Assembly (NCBI RefSeq): GCF_001439685.1
Contig: NZ_JYLH01000006.1
Span: 62,001-126,000, forward strand
Direction: 5' to 3'
Length of the DNA: 64,000 nt
Source of the DNA: Pseudomonas libanensis
GTDB taxonomy: Bacteria > Pseudomonadota > Gammaproteobacteria > Pseudomonadales > Pseudomonadaceae
The notes under the pieces were generated by a model. It ran no database searches, was not told the DNA's origin, and saw only the letters and a program-made list of their open reading frames with translations. Positions within the stretch are counted from its first letter, which is position 1. The number at the start of each line of letters is the position of its first letter. Shown piece after piece: positions 45,001-53,076 of this stretch. A program made the position numbers and the translations under genes.

Positions 45001-45747
45001 CCACCGACTCACAACGAGATCAACAAGGTCTGGAAAGCCCAGGTTCATGAGCCGTTCCAACAAACCTTGGCGGGCAAGTACCCCTTTGCCCCTGCGGGGC
45101 AAATTGAAGCAGGCACTGCCGAAATTGCCCAGGTGTTTGGACCACAAGGGGCTATCGCACAGTTTGTTAACGACAGCCTCGGCCCGTTGGTGATTCGTCG
45201 CGGAAACAGCTTGGTCAGCAAGCAATGGGCAGATGTCGGGCTGAGCCTGTCGCCGTCCTTGATGAGCAATTTCGCGCAATGGGTTGCCCCGTTGGGCCAA
45301 ACGGCTGAAGGCGGTGCGCTGGTGACGTTCCAGGTATTGCCTGGCTCTGCTGCCGGGTTCAGTGAGTACAGCGTGCTGGTAGGTGATCAACAGCTGCGCT
45401 ACCGCAACACCCCCGCTCAGTGGAACAACTTTGTCTGGGACAGCAGCAAGCCGAATCAAACCGCCAAAGTCAGTGTGGTGACCTACGACGGAAGGACGAT
45501 CGATCTTCAAAGCTTCGTCGGTCAAAACGCGCTGGGCCAACTGATTCAAAGTGCTCAGAGTCGACAAAACGCTGATGGCTCATACGAGCTTCAGTGGCGT
45601 CAAGACGATTGGGTTGTACCTGTCACCATGAAGGTCATCAGTAATCCACGCGCCAATGCCGATGGCAGCCAGCGTAAAGGGTTGGATGGTACGCAATTGC
45701 CGCTGGCTGTCGTTGGCCTGGATGCGACCTTGGAGGAGCGGCCATGA
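42100..45747 (+). CDS. tssM: T6SS membrane complex protein TssM (IcmF)
   Basis: 1215 aa. Two N-terminal transmembrane helices (VLAVVGLLIVAGLLLLNAAT and KVLLALLVLTLVALAAAWLW), a cytoplasmic NTPase-like domain with Walker A GNPAAGKS (116-123), and a third helix near residue 425 (FLGTALLLGGSLAGWTWSY). A long periplasmic domain follows, ending in the IcmF C-terminal region. The NTPase motif is intact. TssM forms the envelope-spanning channel with TssL and TssJ, both encoded at the right end of the window. The next gene overlaps by 4 bases. Confidence 0.92.
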   Translation: MINRFSAFFSNSRVLAVVGLLIVAGLLLLNAATLKKVLLALLVLTLVALAAAWLWRRIVAKKSAVALHQMVAGGEGDTPELRQRLEEALHAIKSSRLGRRSGSEALYELPWLMVIGNPAAGKSTAVLNSGLTFPFNDQKGSALQGIGGTRNCDWYFTTEGILLDTAGRYSVQDADRGEWLSFLSLLRKHRPRAPINGIIIAASVAELTGNSPEFAIDLAKKLRQRIQELTERLEVVAPVYVVFTKVDLINGFNDFFQTLGPQEREKVWGATFAFNSQSGPEAVSQFDQHFDELCDGLKEMSLAQMALNRGGVQAPGLLTLPLEFKGIKASLSTFLMALFEENPYQYRPVFRGFYFTSAVQEIASVCGMSNEIARRFGLSAAQQSNVPGEEQQLSRHSYFLLDLFRKVVFADRQLVRQHSSRSRTRKRSVAFLGTALLLGGSLAGWTWSYTNNQQLVSNVQADLRKAQDIQKDRIDLQSRLEALQVIQDRLGQLQKYRDDHPLMLGLGLYQGAALEAKLRHEYFQGMRQVMLTPVAEQLESYLRQVSAKSAALKPAKSMAPVSTASVGVYQPPSPSNVQDAYNALKAYLMLGTAERVEPAHLSDQLTRFWRLWLEDNRGGMDREDMARRAERLMSFYIRQSNAPDWPVLDTKVTLTDDSRRTLSGVMQGLPARDRVYAELKARAATRYPSVTVAGLLGEGDKIFAGSYAISGAFSREAWEGYVKQAIRDASHKELTTTDWVLQSARADDLTLSGSPEHIQKELEQLYTQEYIAEWRKFLQGITVASFSSFSDASAAMNQLGDPQNSPMRKLMEAIYRQTSWDNPSLINEGLKTAKGGFLSWFSKAPDDAQALAGANAGEIPVGPVGLEFSGIARLMVARDSAPSLLQSYLQNLSGIRTRLNAIQTQGDPGPGARELMVQTLDASATSELSAGLRLVDEQLLSSMEDGQRRTLRPLLLWPMIQTFGALIPPTHNEINKVWKAQVHEPFQQTLAGKYPFAPAGQIEAGTAEIAQVFGPQGAIAQFVNDSLGPLVIRRGNSLVSKQWADVGLSLSPSLMSNFAQWVAPLGQTAEGGALVTFQVLPGSAAGFSEYSVLVGDQQLRYRNTPAQWNNFVWDSSKPNQTAKVSVVTYDGRTIDLQSFVGQNALGQLIQSAQSRQNADGSYELQWRQDDWVVPVTMKVISNPRANADGSQRKGLDGTQLPLAVVGLDATLEERP

Positions 45748-46730
45748 CCTCGGACGATCTGATGTCACCCATCAGCTACTTTGGTAAATTGCCAGCGCAC
45801 GGTGATTTTGTAAGGGCAGCGAACAATCATCGACCGTTGATTGCCATTCTCGATCGGTGGGCAACTGAGGGGTTGGATTTACTGGCCCAGGACGTTGCCT
45901 GGAAATCTCTCTATGACCGCGCACCTGGGTTTCACTTTGCCTTTATGGGCTCTCGCCATCGATCGGTGATCGGTGGGCACCTGTTACCCAGTGTCGATGC
46001 GAGTGGCCGGCGATTTCCGTTTATGGCCGGTGTTACCTTTGAAGTGGCAAAGCCGTTGGAGTTTCTTGCGCGCAGCCCATTGGCGTTCACCCGAATGTGG
46101 TCGCGGCTGGGCCGTGAACTGTCGTTGGCGAAGCAGGCCGGCGAGCCGACACTCATCTTGAACGAGCTGAGTGAGCATAAGGCCAACCTTACGGTCAGCT
46201 CCGACACGCTACACCATACCTTTGCCAGCTTTCTGCAAGCGCAGACGATGGGCTCGCTACAGCAGATGCTCAACATGGCCGGGCACCAGGTTGATGTTCG
46301 ACGGATCTTGCTGGCCCTCGGTTTGCTGCTCCGTCCGGTCATGAGCACGGGAGCGCCAAAAATGGGTAAGGGTTTGCGCTTGCCACTCCCATCCGATCCG
46401 CTCCACCGGCATCTGGTTTCGGCATTTTGGCTCGATTTGATCGCCGAGTTTTTGGGGCGAGCAGATTTTGAATTGATGCTGCTGCAACGTGGTGAACATC
46501 AACCGACGATGACACTGGGTTTTGGTGGCGCCTCCGCCCGAGGGCTGTACGGTGTCATTGATCCGCGAATTGAAGAACAAGACACCATCTGGCTTGCAGA
46601 CCCTCAGTGGGTCGAGCAAGAGGTCGGCGCGAGCTACGCATTGAAAAAAATGTCGACCTACACCAGTCAGCCGGGGCTTTGCTTGAGCACCGCCAGAGAT
46701 ACTTTTCGCGAAACTTTTTTGGGGTTATGA
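45744..46730 (+). CDS. tagF: T6SS accessory protein TagF (ImpM)
   Basis: 328 aa, overlapping tssM by 4 bases. The family start is clear: SYFGKLPAHGDFVRAANNHR, then FHFAFMGSRHRSVIGGHLLP and RRFPFMAGVTF. TagF is a post-translational negative regulator of T6SS activity in Pseudomonas and Agrobacterium. The protein is longer than the minimal TagF domain, with a C-terminal section (LGFGGASARGLYGVIDPRIE) seen in several pseudomonad versions. Confidence 0.82.
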   Translation: MTSDDLMSPISYFGKLPAHGDFVRAANNHRPLIAILDRWATEGLDLLAQDVAWKSLYDRAPGFHFAFMGSRHRSVIGGHLLPSVDASGRRFPFMAGVTFEVAKPLEFLARSPLAFTRMWSRLGRELSLAKQAGEPTLILNELSEHKANLTVSSDTLHHTFASFLQAQTMGSLQQMLNMAGHQVDVRRILLALGLLLRPVMSTGAPKMGKGLRLPLPSDPLHRHLVSAFWLDLIAEFLGRADFELMLLQRGEHQPTMTLGFGGASARGLYGVIDPRIEEQDTIWLADPQWVEQEVGASYALKKMSTYTSQPGLCLSTARDTFRETFLGL

Positions 46731-46731
46731 C

Positions 46732-47484
46732 ATGCGTATTGCCTTAGGCTTTTTGCTCTCATTGGTGTGCCTGGCCGACGCTGCCCTGGCTGCTCAGGAC
46801 AAGATTGTGGTCAGCGGCACCGTGCCTTCCGAGGCGATGAGGGCGCAGGTGCTCTCACGTTTGCGTGACCTGTACGGTGCCGAGAAAATTACCGATCAAA
46901 TGGAAGTGGGGAATGTCGTAGCCCCGGCGAACTGGGATCAGTACGTATTGAAAATGCTTAGCCAAAATCTTCGGAATATTTCGGCCGGGCAGGTGCAAGT
47001 GGAAGGCAATCAGATCCGTGTCAGCGGTAATGTGAAGAACGAAGCGTTGCGTCAGGAGGTCACCAGTACGTTGGCCAGTTCCTTCAACCAAACCTATCAG
47101 GTGCATAACACCTTGCAGGTCAGCTCAGGACAGCAAGCACTGGATGAAACGCTGGGCCAACGCACCATTGAGTTTGAAAGCGGCAGTGCGATTCTTACCG
47201 CCAAGGGCCGTATCGTGCTGGATGAGATGGCGCAAGTTATACGCGAGCTGGACAATGCCCGCATTGCGATCATCGGCCACACCGACAATGTTGGGTTGCG
47301 TGAGAGCAACATTGAACTCAGCTTGGCGCGTGCGGCGGCGGTGCGTCAGTACCTGATCGGCAAGCGGATCGAGTCCAGCAGCATGTCAGTAACGGGGAGC
47401 GGACCGGATGCGCCGATCGCTGACAACAGTACGGTTGAGGGGCGGAGCAAAAACCGTCGAATTGACTTCAAGATCTTGAATTGA
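46732..47484 (+). CDS. OmpA-family peptidoglycan-binding protein of the T6SS cluster
   Basis: 250 aa, one base after tagF. Signal peptide MRIALGFLLSLVCLADAALA. Residues about 25-130 look like two BON-type repeats (KIVVSGTVPSEAMRAQVLSR, and IRVSGNVKNEALRQEVTSTL). The C-terminal half is an OmpA-like domain: EFESGSAILTAKGRIVLDEM, IIGHTDNVGLRESNIELSLA and RSKNRRIDFKI. The TssL encoded at 61155 lacks such a domain, so this periplasmic protein probably anchors the membrane complex to peptidoglycan, like TagL-type proteins. Confidence 0.82.
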   Translation: MRIALGFLLSLVCLADAALAAQDKIVVSGTVPSEAMRAQVLSRLRDLYGAEKITDQMEVGNVVAPANWDQYVLKMLSQNLRNISAGQVQVEGNQIRVSGNVKNEALRQEVTSTLASSFNQTYQVHNTLQVSSGQQALDETLGQRTIEFESGSAILTAKGRIVLDEMAQVIRELDNARIAIIGHTDNVGLRESNIELSLARAAAVRQYLIGKRIESSSMSVTGSGPDAPIADNSTVEGRSKNRRIDFKILN

Positions 47485-47494
47485 AGGTCAGCAC

Positions 47495-47971
47495 TTAACT
47501 GCGAAATTTACCCGCCTGGTGGGTTAAGTACTGGTCCAGCGCCAGGAAGCGTTTGCGCGTTTCATACTCAAACACCCGGATAGCCAGTCCGTTGACTAAA
47601 CGGGCAAGCACGGCGGGCCTCAGCTGTAACGTGAATGAGTAAACCAACTCCGAAGTGCCGCCGCTCAGGTCGCGGTGGCGCATTGTTGCAGCCCACCACG
47701 CAAATGGGCCACTGGGCTCCACCAGCACTGCTGACGTCAGCTCCGAGGTGCGGTAGTTCACGAATCGAGTGCGCATCGACAGGCACCTTTTCCAGCCGCG
47801 TCCTTGGTTGTAACTGATAGCGTCGATATAGGGATGGCAACCGCCACCTTCGATCTCGGCGCGGGACAACAAGGTGTCCCATTCCAGGCGTACTCGATGG
47901 TTATGAAAAGCCTCAAACGTAGCCGCCGCAGTGGCGGGCATGGTGAGTACGATGCGTCCTCGCATAATCAT
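47495..47971 (-). CDS. SRPBCC-like protein
   Basis: 158 aa, start ATG at 47971 overlapping the upstream repeat-HTH gene by 4 bases. The pattern GRIVLTMPATAAATFEAFHN at the N-terminus and a C-terminal helix (RVFEYETRKRFLALDQYL) fit the START/polyketide-cyclase-like (SRPBCC) fold, which holds hydrophobic ligands. It is converging with the OmpA-like gene, 10 bases apart. No link to secretion is evident; it may be the original chromosomal neighbour at the edge of the cassette array. Confidence 0.6.
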   Translation of the reverse strand: MIMRGRIVLTMPATAAATFEAFHNHRVRLEWDTLLSRAEIEGGGCHPYIDAISYNQGRGWKRCLSMRTRFVNYRTSELTSAVLVEPSGPFAWWAATMRHRDLSGGTSELVYSFTLQLRPAVLARLVNGLAIRVFEYETRKRFLALDQYLTHQAGKFRS

Positions 47972-48447
47972 TTATCCACAGCCAAGTTGATATATCTGTT
48001 TGCGTGCGTTGTAGAGGGATCCTGTGTGGACCGACTGAATGCCTCGATACCCAGCCGTCGCCTTCGTTTAAGTACCGCGCCACTGGTCACTCCGGCCAAT
48101 CTGGCTATCACGCTGTCGGGTTGAGTGCCAAGCAGCCCATCGAGACCTTCCAAGGGCGATGGCTGTCGACTGCGTTGGGATTTGATTCCTAGCTTTGTGC
48201 GCCGAAACGTTGCGGCTGCCTTTGTCACGCCGGCGAGATGAGCCACGAGCTGGTCGGACAGTACGCCTAACAAGAAATCATATCTGGCAATACGGCTTGG
48301 AGTTTTACTGTTGTACGAGGCAATGCCCAGGCTACGGCGGCGCTTGTTGACAGCACCTTGTGAGACTCTGGCCAGTTTGGCGATCTGCGCGTCAGGTTGG
48401 GTGCCCAGGAGGGCGTCAAATTTGTATAGATCGCTCTTGTTTTTCAT
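47968..48447 (-). CDS. Triple helix-turn-helix repeat protein, cassette 3 copy
   Basis: 159 aa made of three repeats of about 46 residues, each with the core LLGTQPDAQIAKLARVSQGA or close variants, followed by VNKRRRSLGI. The core reads as a helix-turn-helix whose recognition helix is very basic (KRRRSLGI, FRRTKLGI, KRRRRLGI). It is near-identical to the proteins at 49945-50379 and 54963-55397, except that its C-terminus runs on with an unrelated tail (STQDPSTTHANRYINLAVDK), as expected where a repeat copy joins new sequence. Probably DNA-binding; role unknown. Confidence 0.72.
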   Translation of the reverse strand: MKNKSDLYKFDALLGTQPDAQIAKLARVSQGAVNKRRRSLGIASYNSKTPSRIARYDFLLGVLSDQLVAHLAGVTKAAATFRRTKLGIKSQRSRQPSPLEGLDGLLGTQPDSVIARLAGVTSGAVLKRRRRLGIEAFSRSTQDPSTTHANRYINLAVDK

Positions 48448-48465
48448 CGGTATTCCACCATCACA

Positions 48466-48676
48466 TCAGTCGCTGACGGCGGCTTGTAGCCAAGGCCATT
48501 TGCAGAGTAACGGGGGAGAGGCGGGCGGCAGGCAATCTTCAAGGACCTTTGCCAGAATCACCAATAACAACAACGCGAGCCCCGAAATGATCAGGTAGTG
48601 GCGCGGGAGCAGACGCTCGTTGGAGGGCTTTTTCGAGTTGAAGTGAATAGGGGCTGTTCATTGGCGAATCTCGCAT
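48466..48676 (-). pseudogene. Small membrane-protein ORF, cassette 3 copy, out of frame
   Basis: Homologous to the 69-aa ORF at 55416-55625, but the short C run after ATGAACAG has four C residues instead of three. The hydrophobic frame (LIISGLALLLLVILAKVL) is therefore disconnected from its start codon and preceded by an in-frame TGA. Either a decayed copy or an error-prone run. Confidence 0.5.
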
Positions 48677-48709
48677 CGTCCTTTAGTAATTACTTCATGC
48701 ATTGCGCGA

Positions 48710-49726
48710 CTACAGTGTCGGCGCAGATTGATCCGGGCTCCATTGCCAGAACGTAGAGCCGTAGTCACTGCCGTCTATTGCCGGAAAGATGACACCTTGT
48801 TGAACGTAGCGGCGGGAGTTGAGTTGGGCGGGGGTGAACCACCAGCCAGATTTTGGGCAGGACTGTCCTGCCGCAATGTCGGCATTAGTTGCAGGATCGC
48901 GTAGGGCTTTTGTATCAGTTAAATATTTGGTTTTGTTGGCTCGGTACCAAGCAACCAAGTCCTTGGGGTAATAGAGGTATTTGTGAAGGCTGCTGTCATC
49001 CTCTATGCCTAGAAGAACAACGGCAGCTCCCGCTTCAAAGCTCCAGTAACCAAAGTATCCACCCTCAGCTTTATGGCTGTCGTGCCACGCACAACCCGCG
49101 AGGTCTTTATACCAATGCTTGAGGTAAGTATTTAGCTCTTTAAGTCTTGCTTCGTCAGATAGCTCTGTCAAAGCATGGAATAACGCCCGGTATGGTTTGG
49201 TGCAACACAGGTAGTCGCTTTGATAGCGCTCCTCGGGTCCCATTCCATAACACATGAATTCTTCGAAAAGCGTATCCATGCCAGCATTTTCTTTATTAAC
49301 GCCGTCTTGCAGGGCGGCAATTCTTGGCAGCAGATCGTATCTGTGCAATAGAAAGCAGAGTCCGATAATTTGCATTAGGGTGGTGTAATCATCAATGAAG
49401 GCTAAATCAAATGCAGGGCGGTTGTCGTCATCGTAATATTTCCAGAGGAGGTTTACATATCTTTCGTAATTAGCAATAATTCCTACAATTTTTTCTCTTA
49501 AGATAACTTCGCTCTCGCCAGCAGTGTAGTCCAGCATTGATAGATTGAATTTGTCGTTGGCGATGCCGTGCGCAAAGAAGACCTTTTCTTTTGGTTCGGT
49601 TTTTGAAGAGGCCAAATTTGCCTCAAGTCCGTCGTCATCGTCAATTATTTGGTTGTGAATCTCGGTGGCTAGCTTGTAATGTTTTTCTAAAAAGAACTGT
49701 TGTCTTTTAATCAAGTGAAAGCTCAT
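48710..49726 (-). CDS. Orphan immunity protein, DUF1911-like (PoNi type), cassette 3
   Basis: 338 aa, ATG at 49726. Helical N-terminal part (NLSMLDYTAGESEVILREKI) and a C-terminal DUF1911-like domain (EGGYFGYWSFEAGAAVVLLG, YYPKDLVAWYRANK, then CPKSGWWFTPAQLNSRRYVQ). PoNi-type proteins neutralise PoNe DNase effectors by direct binding. Here no effector gene precedes it: upstream is only a 36-base piece of vgrG. It is similar over its full length to the immunity protein at 50642-51652. Orphan immunity genes of this kind protect against siblings that still carry the toxin. Base composition is clearly more AT-rich than the vgrG genes. Confidence 0.78.
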   Translation of the reverse strand: MSFHLIKRQQFFLEKHYKLATEIHNQIIDDDDGLEANLASSKTEPKEKVFFAHGIANDKFNLSMLDYTAGESEVILREKIVGIIANYERYVNLLWKYYDDDNRPAFDLAFIDDYTTLMQIIGLCFLLHRYDLLPRIAALQDGVNKENAGMDTLFEEFMCYGMGPEERYQSDYLCCTKPYRALFHALTELSDEARLKELNTYLKHWYKDLAGCAWHDSHKAEGGYFGYWSFEAGAAVVLLGIEDDSSLHKYLYYPKDLVAWYRANKTKYLTDTKALRDPATNADIAAGQSCPKSGWWFTPAQLNSRRYVQQGVIFPAIDGSDYGSTFWQWSPDQSAPTL

Positions 49727-49740
49727 GACGTTAACCTACC

Positions 49741-49776
49741 AAACTGTACCCGCACTTGGTGGTCACGGTTGCTGGT
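49741..49776. repeat. 36-bp vgrG fragment
   Basis: Thirty-six bases starting AAACTGTACCCGCACTTGGT are identical to 59905-59940 inside the intact vgrG (the coding strand is the complement), covering the codons for SNRDHQVRVQF. The right end coincides with the junction in the second cassette (54794). It marks where a vgrG copy and its effector were deleted in front of the orphan immunity gene. Confidence 0.85.
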
Positions 49777-49909
49777 GAGGATTGCTGAATAGATCGGAAA
49801 GTATCTGTAGAACAAAAAGTGTTGGGGAAATGCTTAAAAGCAAATCTGCGAGAATCCAAAGTGCGATAAAAGCCAAGATCGCAGTCAATATTTTGAGAGA
49901 TTTTTTCAT
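49763..49909 (-). CDS. Small membrane-type ORF whose C-terminus is vgrG-derived, cassette 3/2 junction
   Basis: 48 aa: MKKSLKILTAILAFIALWIL forms one hydrophobic helix, then a short tail ending SNPHQQP. The last few codons lie in the 36-base vgrG fragment, so the present C-terminus was created by recombination. A near-identical ORF is at 54781-54927. Below the usual size cut-off; expression uncertain. It follows the repeat-HTH gene by 35 bases. Confidence 0.45.
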   Translation of the reverse strand: MKKSLKILTAILAFIALWILADLLLSISPTLFVLQILSDLFSNPHQQP

Positions 49910-49944
49910 GGGGTATTTAATCCGGTAAAGAGTTCTTGAGACCG

Positions 49945-50379
49945 TTAATGTGATGTTGTCGGGTGAGAAATTGCCTCAATTTCCAGACGGCGACGCCGTT
50001 TAAGGACTGCGCCGCTGGTAACTCCAGCTAATTTGGCAATCTCACTGTCTGGCTTTGTACCTAGCAACTTTTCGTAACCGTCCAGCGGTGCTGGACTTTG
50101 ACTGCGTTGGGACTTGATACCCAGTTTTGCACGGCGAAATGTCACAGCTGCTTTTGTAACTCCCGCGAGATGGGCAACGATCTGGTCGGTCAATACGCCC
50201 AACAAGAAATCGTATCTGGCAATGCGGCTCGGGGTTTTACTGTTGAACGAGGTGATACCCAGACTACGCCGGCGCTTATTGACAGCACCTTGAGAAACTT
50301 TTGCCAGTTTGGCGATCTGCGCGTCAGGTTGGGTGCCCAAGAGGGCGTCAAATTTGTATAGATCGCTCTTGTTTTTCAT
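49945..50379 (-). CDS. Triple helix-turn-helix repeat protein, cassette 2 copy
   Basis: 144 aa with three HTH-like repeats at about residues 10-42, 57-88 and 103-134. Each has an LLG-x-PD-x-x-IAKLA core and a basic recognition helix ending in KLGI/SLGI/LEI. It differs from the cassette 1 copy at a handful of positions. The gene follows the immunity gene and a small membrane ORF, with GGTGGA before the start. The conserved position behind each immunity gene suggests it belongs to the toxin-immunity unit. Confidence 0.75.
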   Translation of the reverse strand: MKNKSDLYKFDALLGTQPDAQIAKLAKVSQGAVNKRRRSLGITSFNSKTPSRIARYDFLLGVLTDQIVAHLAGVTKAAVTFRRAKLGIKSQRSQSPAPLDGYEKLLGTKPDSEIAKLAGVTSGAVLKRRRRLEIEAISHPTTSH

Positions 50380-50397
50380 TGGAACTCCACCATCACA

Positions 50398-50608
50398 TCA
50401 TTGGCTGACGGTGGCTTGTAGCCAAGGCCATTTGCAGAGTAACGGCGGGGAGGCGGGCGGCAGGCAATCCTCCAGGAGCTTTGCCAGAATCACCAATAAC
50501 AACAACGCGAGCCCCGAAATTATCAGGTAGTGGCGCGGGAGTAGACGCTCGTTGGAGGGCTTTTTCGAGTTGAAGTGAATAGGGGCTGTTCATTGGCGAA
50601 TCTCGCAT
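50398..50608 (-). pseudogene. Small membrane-protein ORF, cassette 2 copy, out of frame
   Basis: Same defect as the cassette 3 copy: four C residues where the intact copy (55416-55625) has three. Apart from this base, the segment 49741-50790 aligns without gaps to 54759-55807, so the indel stands out. Confidence 0.5.
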
Positions 50609-50641
50609 CGTCCTTTAGTAATTGCTTCATGCTTTGCGCGA

Positions 50642-51652
50642 CTACAGCGTCGGCGCGGATTGATCCGGGCTCCATTGCCAGAAGGTTGTGCCGTAGTCGC
50701 TGCCCTCTATTGCCGGAAAGGCGATATCTTGTCGGAAGTAGCGACGGGAGTTGAGTTGGGCAGGGGTGAACCACCAACCGGATTTCGGGCAGGGTTGCCC
50801 TGCCGCAATGCCGGCAGCCGTTATGGGATCGCTTTGAGTTTTTGTATTAGTTGAATATTTGCTTTCATTGGCTCGGCACCAAGCAACCAGATCTTTGGGG
50901 TAGTACAGGAATTGATGCAGACTGCTGTCATCTTCTATACCAAGTAAAATTACCGCAGCACCGGCTTCGAAACTCCAATAGCCGCAGTAGCCACCTCCGG
51001 TTTTATGACTGTCGTACCATGCGCAACCAGCTAGATCTTTATACCAGCGGCTCAAAAAGAGGGTGAGTTCCTTGAGTTGCTTGGAAGGTTCATCTTCCGT
51101 AAGTCCATAAAATAAGGCTTCATATGGTCTCAAAGCACAGAGATAATCACTTTCGTACCGTTTGTCGTGACCTACAGCGTGAATCATAAACTCTTCAAAA
51201 AGTGCATCAGTACCTCCATTTTCACCGTCAATACCATCTTGTAGAGCCGCAAGTCGGGGCAGTAGATCTTGGCGGTGCAATAGGAGGCATAGGCCAACTA
51301 ATTGCATTAGTAGTACATAGTCATCTGAAACCACAAAGTCGAAAACTGGCTCATTACGGTCGTCGTGTAGTTTCCAAAGCTGCTCAGCGTAAAATTCATA
51401 TCCCTTTATTATGTCTTCGAGTTCCTGGCGTAATGGCTCGATGGGTTCTCCAGCAGTATATTCAAGAAGTAATTTTTCATAAAGGTTTACTGCAATTCGT
51501 CGTTGTGAAATCATCCAGCCCTCTTGCACTGATGTACCGGAGCCTGCGGGGTGAAGACGAAACATTTCGATGACTTCAGGGATTTCCTTAATTGTTTCGG
51601 AGTAAAGTTTTTCGCCAAGAAACTGCTGTCGTCTTTTTGATATAAAATCCAC
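50642..51652 (-). CDS. Immunity protein, DUF1911-like (PoNi type), cassette 2
   Basis: 336 aa, GTG start 2 bases after the effector stop at 51655, a tight effector-immunity coupling. The N-terminal helical part differs from the third-cassette protein in detail, while the C-terminal domain (GYCGYWSFEAGAAVILLGIE, YYPKDLVAWCRA, CPKSGWWFTPAQLNSRRYFR) is nearly the same. It should neutralise the nuclease effector encoded directly upstream. AT-rich compared with vgrG, suggesting acquisition with the effector. Confidence 0.83.
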   Translation of the reverse strand: MDFISKRRQQFLGEKLYSETIKEIPEVIEMFRLHPAGSGTSVQEGWMISQRRIAVNLYEKLLLEYTAGEPIEPLRQELEDIIKGYEFYAEQLWKLHDDRNEPVFDFVVSDDYVLLMQLVGLCLLLHRQDLLPRLAALQDGIDGENGGTDALFEEFMIHAVGHDKRYESDYLCALRPYEALFYGLTEDEPSKQLKELTLFLSRWYKDLAGCAWYDSHKTGGGYCGYWSFEAGAAVILLGIEDDSSLHQFLYYPKDLVAWCRANESKYSTNTKTQSDPITAAGIAAGQPCPKSGWWFTPAQLNSRRYFRQDIAFPAIEGSDYGTTFWQWSPDQSAPTL

Positions 51653-51654
51653 TG

Positions 51655-53076
51655 TTATTTACTCGCTCTATTACGAGCTTGCACCGAAAGTGCTGCTCGA
51701 TTATTTGCTACTTTCTGAATCTCATTGTCACGCCATTCTCGTGTTACCTCATGAGCAGCATGCATCGTTGACGTAGTCGCTGTGTTGGTCGAATGTCGTA
51801 ATAACGCTTCCGAGTGTGCGATCGCTTGAGGGACAGAAAAAAACAATATATGTCGTGAGTAGCCGCTACGTATTATTGTCTCGCTTAATTTTTTTGATAA
51901 AACAGCGGGCTGTAGACGGTTTTCTATCCATGCCGTACTCATCTGCGTTACCTTCCCATTTACTTGTCGGACCTGTCCCGACCCACCTCCAATGCTTCCG
52001 CTTTTCCCTGTCCTTCGACGAACACTTCCACCATTGAGAATATTTCCTTCCGTTTTGTCGCCTGCCGCACCAAGCAACTGCCCCAATGACTTAGCAGGAT
52101 TAAAACTAGCCTTGGCTTCAATGATGGCGTACGGCTTACGCCCATTGGATTTCCACACCGCATCAATCCCACGACCTCGCGGCACGCACGGCCACAGTTG
52201 CACCATACGATGCTGGTCATTCAGCTTGGCCAGGTTTTTCGCGCCTACATCGTGGGACGCTTGGCCTTTGCCCCAGCCCTTGACGTCCTGGCAGTGGTAG
52301 TCGGCCATATGCTCACCTAGCACCCCGAGCAACTTGTTGCTGAGCGTCTTGAAGCGGGCCGTTCGCTGGGTGTGAGCATTGGGTTGATTTGGATGTGCAT
52401 CGTTGCTGGCGTCACGCCGAGCATTGCGGCCTTCACCGTTCGGGCTGTTGGGTTTGCTGTCAGGGGTTCGGGTGGAGGGCGTGCTTCTGACCGGTGCTTC
52501 GGCACTGGTTTTGCGGCCTTGCCCGAGCCAGCCATCCACTTCTTTTTTGAAGCTTGCAAACTGCTTGTCGAGGCTGTTGCGGATGCGACTGACCTGGGCA
52601 CGCATTTGCGGGGAGAGCTGATTGATCAGGCGCGGATTATTGAGGATTTCGTCGAGCTTTTTACGCAACGGCCCAAGGTCCATCACTTGTCGCAGCAGCT
52701 TTTCCGGGTCGCCGGAATAGAAGCGGCGGATCATGGCCAGCAAATCATCAACGTTTGCCGCACCGCTTTTAACCGCACGCAACGAGCGTTTGGCCGCGTC
52801 ACCACCGCCAGGGATCAGACCTATCAGTGCTGTAATGACATTGAACCAACCCGCCGCACTATCGGGCTTCCCGGAGACTTCGACTAAGCCCTTAACGATA
52901 TCGCGTGCGTCAACGATCTGCCCGAGCACCGGGACGCAACCAATAGCTGTTTCGGCGAGGATCGCCCAAGGCGCGTTGTTGTCACCTTTGAGAAAACTCA
53001 ACGATTCAGATTTCAACGATTCAAACCAGCCCTGGCGTGGGCTGGGTGTTTTGGATGCTGCAGATAGGCTGCTCAT
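51655..53076 (-). CDS. T6SS effector with PoNe-like DNase domain, cassette 2
   Basis: 473 aa from the ATG at 53076, which overlaps the stop of the truncated vgrG (ATGA). The N-terminal domain has the motif GCVPVLGQIVDARDI (46-60) and LIGLIPGGGDAAKRS (84-98), shared at the same residue numbers with the effector of cassette 1 and resembling pre-toxin regions of polymorphic toxins. A Pro/Ser/Asn-rich linker (about 190-240) precedes the toxin. Its probable PD-(D/E)xK nuclease core is LGEHMADYH (Glu255), GIDAVW (Asp305) and YAIIEAKAS (Glu320, Lys322). The downstream PoNi-like gene supports a PoNe-type DNase. Confidence 0.8.
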   Translation of the reverse strand: MSSLSAASKTPSPRQGWFESLKSESLSFLKGDNNAPWAILAETAIGCVPVLGQIVDARDIVKGLVEVSGKPDSAAGWFNVITALIGLIPGGGDAAKRSLRAVKSGAANVDDLLAMIRRFYSGDPEKLLRQVMDLGPLRKKLDEILNNPRLINQLSPQMRAQVSRIRNSLDKQFASFKKEVDGWLGQGRKTSAEAPVRSTPSTRTPDSKPNSPNGEGRNARRDASNDAHPNQPNAHTQRTARFKTLSNKLLGVLGEHMADYHCQDVKGWGKGQASHDVGAKNLAKLNDQHRMVQLWPCVPRGRGIDAVWKSNGRKPYAIIEAKASFNPAKSLGQLLGAAGDKTEGNILNGGSVRRRTGKSGSIGGGSGQVRQVNGKVTQMSTAWIENRLQPAVLSKKLSETIIRSGYSRHILFFSVPQAIAHSEALLRHSTNTATTSTMHAAHEVTREWRDNEIQKVANNRAALSVQARNRASK

